Shown here: piece by piece, positions 56,594 through 64,000 of the stretch
Position numbering within the stretch: the stretch's first letter is position 1
Layout of the letters: every line of letters starts with the position of its first letter
Assembly: GCA_963921935.1 (NCBI GenBank)
Contig: OY998180.1
Coordinates: 114,458,183 to 114,522,182 of the forward strand
Direction: 5' to 3'
Length of the DNA: 64,000 nucleotides
Origin: Galeruca laticollis
Taxonomy: Eukaryota; Arthropoda; Insecta; Coleoptera; Chrysomelidae
Notes under the pieces: model-generated
What the model was told of the DNA's origin: nothing
The model's input: only the letters and a program-made list of their open reading frames with translations
Databases searched by the model: none
Position numbers and translations under genes: made by a program

Positions 56594-58094
56594 ATTCCTT
56601 TTATTTTTTGATAAATGGAGGCAATCAACTGGAACTGGTATTTTTATTTTTCAATGTTAATATTATTAGTCAAAAACGCAAGTAGACGCATTTCAAAAGA
56701 TATGGTATCAAATCATTCGATGTATAGGGTGCCAAAAGTACTACAGGGTGGTTCAAATCAAAGGTTCACCCCTTGCTAGGATAAGTAGAACACTGCAAAA
56801 TAAGTTGGGTTCTCCAAGTAAAAAAAATTCGTAACAGCATACATTTTCAAGATACAGGGTGTTGAAAAAAGTATTCTATTACACATTTTTTACAATTATG
56901 TTGAAACTACTGGCGACATATTAATGAAATTAGGTACGAATATGTTTTGAAAGCTCACGAATCGTATAAATTTGTTTTTATATCTGCCTCTGATAGAGGG
57001 CGCTAATTACACGGTTCATACCGAGTACTTCTAGACATATATATTTTGAGGTTGACTTCTGTAGCTTAAATTATATGTGAACTCAAGCAACATTCAATTT
57101 TATACCAAACAGGTGCTCTTTGTAAAACTGTATACTGTGTACCGTTTTAGGAATATCTTTATTTCAAAATGATAACTAATGCTGATATGAAGTATTTTTT
57201 AAATACAATGTCATATTTATTAAAAGCCAAAAACAATAATATTCTTCTAATGCTATAATGCTAATATTATTTAAACAAAGAATCACATGAAGGAAATTAA
57301 ATTGAATTTAACTAAAATCAAAGAATGTTCAATCAGTTAGAATAAGCGTTCAAAATGCCTTCCGTTAAAAAAGTTTAGTGTTCGTCGCAAACCTCAAAAC
57401 GGTTTTCTCTGAGTCAGTGATGGAAAACAGAGATTTATTGATAGTTAAGGTTTTTAACAAATAGGTAATGGTTTTTAAAAATACTTTATACCAGCATTAG
57501 TTATTACTTCATTATTTTCAAATCAAAATATTCTAAAAAGGGTACACAGTATCCAGGTTTACAAAAAGTACCTTTTTGGTATAAAATTGAATGATGTTTG
57601 AGGTCACAGATAATTTGGGCTACAAAATTCAACCTCAAAAAAGATATGTTTAGAAATACTCGGTATGAACCGAGTAATTAGCGCCCTCCATCAGAGGCAG
57701 ATATAAAATTAAATTTATACAATTCGTGAGCTCTTAAAACATATTCGTCAAAAATTTCATTACAATGTCGCCAGTAGTTTGAACATAATCGTAAAAAATG
57801 TGCAATAGAATACTTTTTCAACACCCTGTATCTTGAAAATGTATGTTGTTACGAATTTTTTTTACTGGGTGAACCCAACTTATTTTGCAGTGTTCTACTT
57901 ATCCTAGCAAGGGGATGACCTTTTTTTGAATTACCCTGTAGTACTTTTGTACATCATATGATTTTATACATCTTTTGTAAAGCGTGTAATTGCGTTAACT
58001 ATTTTAATCTCGTCAAGAGGTTTTTGAACTGATAATATTAAAATTGAAAAAAAATAACAGTTATTGCCTCCATTTATCTAAAAATAAAAATAAT
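56594..58094. repeat. Internal inverted repeat, arms of about 600 bp
   Basis: Left arm about 56594-57200 and right arm about 57470-58094 are reverse complements with moderate divergence. Markers include ATAAATGGAGGCAAT, CTACAGGGTG and GCGCCCTC. About 270 bp of AT-rich spacer lies between. With the tRNA-like ends it forms a palindrome of about 1.66 kb. Confidence 0.8.
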
Positions 58095-58173
58095 GGCTCG
58101 TGTAGGATTTGAACCTACGCCCTCCACTTGGAAAGGAAAAGTGTGGTGCTCTAACCAACTGAGCTAACGAGCC
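58095..58173 (-). tRNA. tRNA-like sequence, copy 2
   Basis: Same 79-nt structure as at 56515 with compensating T-stem changes (GTAGG/CCTAC), so the stem still pairs. Same 23-nt anticodon arm. Forms the inner end of an inverted repeat with copy 1. Confidence 0.6.
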
Positions 58174-58581
58174 TTGTATATTGTATTAGTCCAAACTAGA
58201 ATTCATACGATTCGTGAGCTTTCAAAACATACTCCTACCTAATTTCATTAATATGTCGTCATAATCGTAAAAATGTGTAATAGAATACTTTTTTCAACAC
58301 CCTGTATCTTGAAAATGTATGTTGTTCTGAAATTTTTTTACTGGGTGAACCCAACTTATTTTGCAGTGTTCTACTTATCCTAGCAAGGGGATGACCTTTT
58401 TTTGAATCACCCTGTAGTACTTTAGTACATCATATGATTTTATACATCTTTTGTGAAGCGTGTACTTGCGTTAACTATTTTAACCTCGTCATGAGGTTTT
58501 TGAACTGATAATATTAAAATTGAAAAATAAAAATAATAACAGTTGATTGCCTCCATTTATATAAAAATAAAAATATATATC
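58174..58581. repeat. Third copy of the arm sequence, direct with the second
   Basis: Repeats 57720-58094 in the same orientation (AACACCCTGTATCTTGAAAA, AAGGGGATGACCTTTTTTTG, TTTTTGAACTGATAATATT), ending in tRNA-like copy 3. Confidence 0.8.
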
Positions 58582-58660
58582 GGCTCGTGTAGGATTTGAA
58601 CCTACGACCTCCACTTGGAAAGGAAAAGTGTGGTGCTCTAACCAACTGAGCTAACGAGCC
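58582..58660 (-). tRNA. tRNA-like sequence, copy 3
   Basis: Has the canonical variable loop AGGTC and the same 23-nt anticodon arm. Head-to-tail duplicate of copy 2 and its flank. Confidence 0.6.
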
Positions 58661-58774
58661 TTGTATGTCATATTATTCCAAACTAGAATTCATACGATTC
58701 GTGAGCTTTCAACTTTTAACTTTTATGATTATAACGAGAACTGAAGTGCGCATGCGTCGAAACCGACAGACGAC

Positions 58775-58824
58775 CATAGAAAAAGTATATATAAAGGAAA
58801 CTCGATACATATACTTTTTCTATG
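58775..58824. repeat. Perfect 16-bp hairpin upstream of the MADF gene
   Basis: CATAGAAAAAGTATAT and its exact complement around an 18-nt loop containing TATAAAGGAAACTCGATAC. It lies about 160 bp before the MADF start; the TATATAAAG text within it could serve as a TATA box. Confidence 0.65.
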
Positions 58825-58980
58825 CAGGCGACATTGACAAGGGGGCGTTTTCATCACAGAATCCATTTGTTGGCCGTTTTTTTAGGTTTTGTTGTGATTC
58901 ATTGTTTATACCATACACGTGTATTATATTTGTATTATACTCTGTTGATTTTTGTGTAGAACTGGTTTTGAAAGATTAAA

Positions 58981-59950
58981 ATGAATTATGAAGTAGCGTT
59001 TTTTATAGAAACAGTAGAGAGGTTTCCATGTATTTGGGACAGATCCATCACATAAAAATAAAGTCGCGATAGAAGCGGCTTGGTCTTCAATTGCCGGCGT
59101 GGTAGAGGAGAGTGGTGAGTTTTTTCAAAGTATTTATATAACTTGAGGTCTCTTAGTTATCTACTATTTTATTTTTCAAGTTGAAAAGTGTCAGGGGCTC
59201 TGGAAGAGTATTCGACTCAAATATCTGAGGGAGAGGAAATGACTAAAAGATATGCCATCAGGATCCACAAGTTACACCGGAAACTGGGAGCTCTTCCAGA
59301 AACTTGGTTTCCTGGCACTTCATGTGCAAATCAGAAGGTAAGGTGAAAGTCTCGAAAAAGTTGTTGCCCGGTTTGGACAATTGGGGCCTTGAGATTTAAT
59401 TCATATAATTTTCAGAACTAAAAGCAACTTATGCTTAAAAGAAAAGCAGAGGATATCCCTGGTCCGTCGAAGGTTTGGAGGTTCCTGGAGGATGAGAGTC
59501 TTGGTACCTCAGAGTCTTATATAAGTAGATAATCTCCTGAAGGTAGCAACGTAGGAATAAACTCTACAGAGGAACAATCCTTAGTAGCAACACCTTTGTC
59601 GTCTCCCTGTTTGGAGGATCCAAGCACTTCAACACAAGTTTTCTCGACAGAAACACCAAGTAGTTTAAGGCGAAAAAGAAATATAGATCAGCAGCGAAGA
59701 GGGAAGAGGTAGAAAAGATGCAGATATAGGCAAAATTGTAAATACTGTTTCTACCGTAGGAGAGAACCTACAACAATTTCCGAGACAAACGCAAAGTGAA
59801 ACTCGGGAGTATTTAGACGAAGAGGATCGGCACTTCGGCCTAAGCATAGCAAGTACACTTGCTTGAATTAAAAATAAAAAAGAAAAATTATTATTAAAAG
59901 CCAGAATTCTAACTATGGCCGCCGAGTATTATGAATCAGACAATGAATAA
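58981..59950 (+). pseudogene. MADF-BESS protein of the Harbinger element (broken)
   Basis: Exon 1 (58981-59114) reads NYEVAFFIETVERFPCIWDR, then TAA, then KVAIEAAWSSIAGVVEES. A GT-AG intron joins in phase to exon 2 (59181-59337): VEKCQGLWKSIRLKYLRER, then a frameshift and a W-x-F-x-x-L-x-FL ending. This is the MADF (Myb-like) fold. Exon 3 (from 59416) has a Ser/Thr-rich linker and ends with a BESS-like motif (DEEDRHFGLSIAST, followed by a basic helix) and TAA 59948-59950. Harbinger elements encode such a Myb/MADF partner, which helps bring the transposase to the ends and into the nucleus. At least three lesions. Convergent with the transposase. Confidence 0.8.
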
Positions 59951-60764
59951 AAAGTTGTTTATATGTGTATATAGTATTGTAGTTTTCAATTATGTATTTT
60001 TATATAATAAAAATGAATAATTTATAATTCATTTTAGACCATGTTTATATTATTGTCCTCACTATTGCAACTTTTTTCAGGTATTAGTGCAAAGATTATT
60101 AGTTTGAAATGCAGGCTAAATAGGGGAAAATAGGAAATTGACAGCACTATTTCTGTATACTTTATTCTAATCTTAAACATTAACCAACATTTACAAAAAT
60201 TTGACATTTCTTTAAACAAAAAATACATGTGTTAAAATAATCACTTTCTCCTTTTCTTCCGAAGAATCATTTTATTTGCTTAGGGTCCAAAGTACTCCAC
60301 CGATTATCAAAAATATAACTTTTTCTGGAGAATCCAAAAATGTTATAATATACAAGGCATTCCATTAAAAAATGTATAACCTTATCTCATTGTTTTGTCA
60401 GTTATTTTTTTGATCATATTTATTATGTCGATTAACTATTTTGGATTTTTGGAAAAATACAAGGAAGGTCAAGAAACAGCCCCCTTGTTCAGTTTATACT
60501 GGATTGTGATTAACATTAAGAAATGTTTGTGAAAAAAAATAAAGCAATACCCACATTAAAATTTAGAATACCTTGTCTGTAAATAGAGGTAATCTAAAAT
60601 ATAATTTGAATAAATGTACATAATACTTATTATACCCAATTGTTATTAAATAAACTTACAGAAAAATTTTCTTCGACTAGTAATTAAATAGTTTTTTACA
60701 AGGACACCTAAATAAAACTTATTATACCTAATTGTTATTAAATAAACTTACAGAAAAACTGTCT
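59951..60764. other. Intergenic region between the convergent Harbinger genes
   Basis: AT-rich, no gene. An approximate direct repeat (TTATTAAATAAACTTACAGA, near 60643 and 60735) lies just 3' of the transposase stop. Confidence 0.5.
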
Positions 60765-62156
60765 TCAGCTAGGAATTAATATGTACACAGTTTTAAAACG
60801 TGGTAACCCGCCTTTATCGACATAGTCTTCCTGCCACGGCAGCCACCCTTCTTTAGAAACAAAAAAGTTAGCCAACAGGACCTTATTGCTTTTTGCGATG
60901 TTTGTATAGTTGTTTGAGCCCAATTTGCTCACTGATCTAAGTTTTGATCCTTCGAGTCTCCAGCTCCCTTCGTGCAACCTTCCATTTTCATCAAAATAGT
61001 CAGTATATCCAGTTGGGCAATACTTCCGGTCTGATGGAGAAAAGTCATTTTCAGCACTTTGAAGATAATTGTGCAGAGCAATTGTAGCCTGCACAATTAA
61101 CTCCGCAACCTCCACACTGGTATTTATAGGCCTACGTAGGATTCGCCACCTCTGGCTTAGAATAACAAAAGCATTTTCTATACATCTACGCCCCCGGCTA
61201 ATGCGATAGTTGAATATATTTTTTTTTCACCAATATAACTTCCTGGGTATAGTCTAATGATGTTTTCATGTATAGGAAATGCAGCATCGGCTACTAAATA
61301 ATGGGGAAATCTTATGTTAGTTTTGGGTAGACATTTAGGGGGAGGTATATCTAAATCACCACACATTAATGCCGCTCCAAAACTAGTCGGCTTGAAAACT
61401 GCTGAATCATGGTTGCAACCTTCTGCACCAATATCTAGCATAATAAACCTATAACATCCATCACATGCAGCCATGAGAACTATGCTAAAACTTTTTTTGT
61501 AATTACAGAAGGTTGAGTCAGATTTATTTGGTGCAATTATATTGACATGTTTACCATCAACTGCTCCAATACAGTTGGGTAAATTCCACCTATTTAAAAA
61601 AGATGACTCCACAGCCTGGAAAATCTCTCGTGTAGGGGTGGGCAATTGGGTGGGTTGTACTTTTTTCCACAAGACTCCGCATGTTTCCTTAATGATATAT
61701 GGGCTGTGGCTTTCCCTATCCTGTAACCCCAGGCGATTTCCTGCATAGAACATCCCTCGGCCAAGTAACTAAAAATATTAATAGATGAAATAAAGTTATT
61801 TTGCATATCTTAAACAGTATCAACATACTGCAAGGTAATGAGAAGTCGTTCAGGAGGACTGATATGTTCTTTTTTCATATCTTTTTAATGTCGCTGAATA
61901 TCATTCTTAACAAATATTTGAATTGATTTTTGGTCATACGCGAATACTTAAAAAATTGTTCGTCATCAATATGCCACATATCTTTTAGTAGCGTAGCAAA
62001 CAGACCCTCTTCCTTCCGTTTCCAATTAATAGGTCTAGTTTTCCATCTTCCCCGCCTTCTTTGCAGCTGAATTACAGCCACCGCCGAAAGTGCAGCAAGA
62101 CTCGAAAATAAATAAAACATATTTATTGTTTTGAGCACCTCCTGACTAATTTTCAT
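60765..62156 (-). pseudogene. PIF/Harbinger DDE transposase (two frameshifts)
   Basis: Exon 1 (61829-62156) holds the N-terminal part (MWHIDDEQFFKYSRMTKNQF, then HISPPERLLITL). A GT-AG intron joins in phase to exon 2 from 61768 (YLAEGCSMQEIAWGYRIGKA). A frameshift near 61690 leads to IIKETCGVLWKKVQPTQLPT, the first Asp in CIGAVDGKHVNI, the second in DIGAEGCNHDSAVF, and LVADAAFPIHENIIRLYPG. A second shift near 61185 leads to SRGRRCIENAFVIL with the catalytic Glu, then VEVAELIVQATIALHNYLQ. Full family length. All three catalytic residues are visible, but the frame is broken twice. Confidence 0.9.
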
Positions 62157-62274
62157 TTTTTGAAAAATTGTACACTACCGAGGAAAATACACAAAAGGTA
62201 TCAAAAACAGAAATGACCATAGATAACCTTTATGAAATGACGTTTGATCACTGTTTTGACGCTTGTTTCACTTA

Positions 62275-62425
62275 TCTATGGCTGTAGGCTACCTTCATGT
62301 TTATGAAACTTATGCTTATGACTGTGACTATTAAAGTTGTATAAACGCTTTTTTGAATTGTGATTATGTATATGATTCTGACTGTGATTATGATTATGAC
62401 TATGTAAATGTTGTATAAACCCGCC
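62275..62425. repeat. Degenerate TGATTATGACTATG minisatellite
   Basis: Imperfect short repeats of TGATTATG/TGACTATG type, plus GTTGTATAAACGC and TGTTGTATAAACCC as a direct pair about 80 bp apart. Confidence 0.6.
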
Positions 62426-62616
62426 TTTATCCTAGTAAAGGGGTGACCTTTTTTTGAATCACCCTGTAGTACTTTTGGTACCCTATACATCGTATGATTT
62501 GGTACCACATGTTTTGAAAAGTGTGTACGGGCGTTTTGGACTGATAGTGTTGACATTGAAAAATAAAAATACTAGTTCCAGTTGATTGCCTCCATTTATC
62601 TAAAAATAAAAAGTAT

Positions 62617-62695
62617 GGCTCGTGTAGGATTTGAACCTGCGACCTCCACTTGGAAAGGAAAAGTGTGGTGCTCTAACCAACTGAGCTAACGAGCC
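62617..62695 (-). tRNA. tRNA-like sequence, copy 4
   Basis: In the right arm of the foldback, mirror image of copy 1. All stems pair (GCAGG reads as GTCGCAGG...CCTGC). Same anomalous anticodon arm. Confidence 0.6.
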
Positions 62696-63169
62696 TTATA
62701 CGTCATGTGAGTCGAAACTAGTTCAGAAGCGTCATGGTATAGTGTAAACTGAGACTTCTAAATGGTAATTTCAGTTTAATGAACAATTCAATTACTGAAT
62801 TTGTCTATTAATTAATACAATAATGAGACAATCAAACATAAACAATCTCTATCCAACAAAAATTTTGGCTAAATAGGCCTTTCCATCGCAAATTTATTTT
62901 GTGCGCATGCGTGAAGTTCAGCCATCTTTTTCGTACTGTTAACAAACATTTTAAAATTCCTGTGTACAAATACTTGAAATCAACAAATATTAAACAAATA
63001 ATACTTATTAAAAAATAAATTAAGAGAAAATTAAGATTATGTATGTTGCTTATCGTGCCAATCCATAAAAGATTTGAAAGCAGATTCATATTTCTTCTTT
63101 GATAATTCTGCTATTAAATTTAATGAGGTCCGTTAAGCCATTTTGCTAATATTAGGCGGTCTCAATATC

Positions 63170-63172
<3 letters not shown>

Positions 63173-63212
<40 letters not shown>
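63173..63212. repeat. (GA)n microsatellite at the foldback's right edge
   Basis: About 20 GA units directly outside the inverted terminus. Confidence 0.95.
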
Positions 63213-63215
<3 letters not shown>

Positions 63216-64000
63216 AGCTCGTGAGTGAGTTCTGTTCAATGGAGTATTCTTGGGAGAAGTTGAACTTTTCTTGTGTTACCCTGGTGTAGGATTTGTTTCC
63301 TCTTTAGGGCTGGGTTGGGGGTGTGTTGGGTAGTTTTGTGCGCGCTGACCGAGAAATTGAGTTGGGGGTAGAAAAGGTGTATAGTAAGTATAGTAAGAAT
63401 TTATTTAAGAAGTGTCTACGAAAATTTGTTTAAAAAGTGTATGGAATTTAGAGAGAGTTGGATGGGCTTTTCGTTAGAAAATAACTGGAGGGTTGTTTGT
63501 GTTGGGGTGTATAGGGGGATGATGTTTGGTAGCAGCGAAGCTCAAAAGTGTGCAGAGATGGTGTGACAAAAAGTGTCTAGGATTGGAGCTTAAATGTTGA
63601 AGACGAACCATGTATCGTTGCCGATACGTAGATATATGAGTTGGGCTGGCTAGGTGTCAGGAATTATTGAAATCATTAAATGTAAAAGGGTGTTAATTGA
63701 ATTTGAAATGTCTCCGATATTAAGAAGGAATATAATGAAATATTAGAGATTTAAGATTTTTATTGGTTTTTGGGAATTTACGAAAGAAAAGTGTATAGGA
63801 GACATTTTTCAAAAGTGTATGGAATATGATGCGTTGTTGAGATGATGAAAAGTTGCTGTGACGTGCCATCGGTGGTTCGGGACTATTTACGGTGGTCGGC
63901 GGTAAAATAATAATATTAAATCAAAAAATGCGGGTGCGTCGATCGTCGGTCCATTTGGCTAGTGAGTAAATTCACAGAGTGTACAGGAAAACCGCAAAAA
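63213..64000. other. Strand-biased region of unknown nature
   Basis: The plus strand is rich in G and T and poor in C (for example GGGTTGGGGGTGTGTTGGGT), unlike the rest of the window. No long ORF. The motif AAGTGTATGGAAT or close forms (AAAGTGTGCAG, AAAAGTGTATAGG) recurs several times. It could be the 5' leader of an element continuing past the window, or a repetitive promoter-like region. Confidence 0.4.

Larger units (their letters stand above)
52009..63173. mobile_element. Large foldback element with Harbinger genes and tRNA-like units in its arms
   Basis: The outer left text TTTGATATTGAGACCGCC (52009-) reappears inverted, ending at 63173. Excluding a mariner-like insertion, the left arm (52009-52031 plus 56050 to about 56800) matches the right arm (about 62430-63173) over some 700 bp. 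Between the arms lie a second inverted repeat (56595-58173), a MADF-BESS gene and a Harbinger-type transposase in convergent orientation. The natural reading is a very long-armed PIF/Harbinger relative. No clear target duplication was found; the right flank is a (GA)n run. Confidence 0.65.

Noticed and set aside
56515..62695. Four functional host tRNA genes
   Set aside because: The anticodon arm is six bases too long in all copies, the flanks are repeats, and no anticodon with a normal loop can be placed.

Overview
The window looks like a repeat-dense, AT-rich piece of an insect nuclear genome. The reasons are the element types (P-element/THAP, BEL-Pao, Ty3/gypsy, Penelope-like, Tc1/mariner, Tigger, piggyBac, PIF/Harbinger with a MADF-BESS partner, LINE fragments), GT-AG introns, TA-rich microsatellites and Pol III-type tRNA heads. 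I found no convincing single-copy host gene. The species and order cannot be fixed from the sequence; a beetle or hemipteran is a guess only. Almost every coding region carries stops, frameshifts or deletions.

Layout. 1-9.5 kb: a P-element-like transposase gene on the minus strand, split into THAP exons (9130-8471), a small linker exon and a broken catalytic exon. Its second intron holds an inverted pair of Penelope-like retroelements bounded by a 16-bp target duplication. 9.66-10.7 kb: the 3' end of a gypsy element with a putative LTR. 12.4-19.3 kb: a nearly full-length BEL/Pao element (minus strand) with both LTRs and an unusual palindromic end. 17.1-30.06 kb: a head-to-tail duplication of about 6.47 kb carrying the 5' half of the Pao element plus 4.3 kb of unexplained DNA dense in the palindrome AACGTT. 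30-37 kb: fragments of LINEs and two further Penelope-like elements, with satellite-bearing repeats. 37.2-41.9 kb: a gypsy element between two LTRs that lacks recognisable protease and RT and instead contains a LINE-ORF1-like RNA-binding domain.

42.6-45.8 kb: three more copies of a composite repeat (conserved arms around a satellite core of about 170 bp) and a 40-bp minisatellite. 46.0-49.5 kb: a five-exon DUF4806-like pseudogene directly downstream of a transposase-like pseudogene on the same strand. 49.8-51.5 kb: an internally deleted Tigger. 51.5-51.9 kb: the 3' end of a LINE. 52.0-63.2 kb: a very large foldback structure. Its arms end internally in tRNA-like sequences, its centre holds the two Harbinger genes (MADF-BESS protein and DDE transposase), and its left arm was hit by a long-TIR mariner-like element, itself hit by a piggyBac. 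The right arm preserves the empty target site of that mariner insertion.

The window is best read as a stratified nest of mobile elements. Order can be inferred where one element interrupts another: foldback before mariner before piggyBac, and P element before the Penelope pair.
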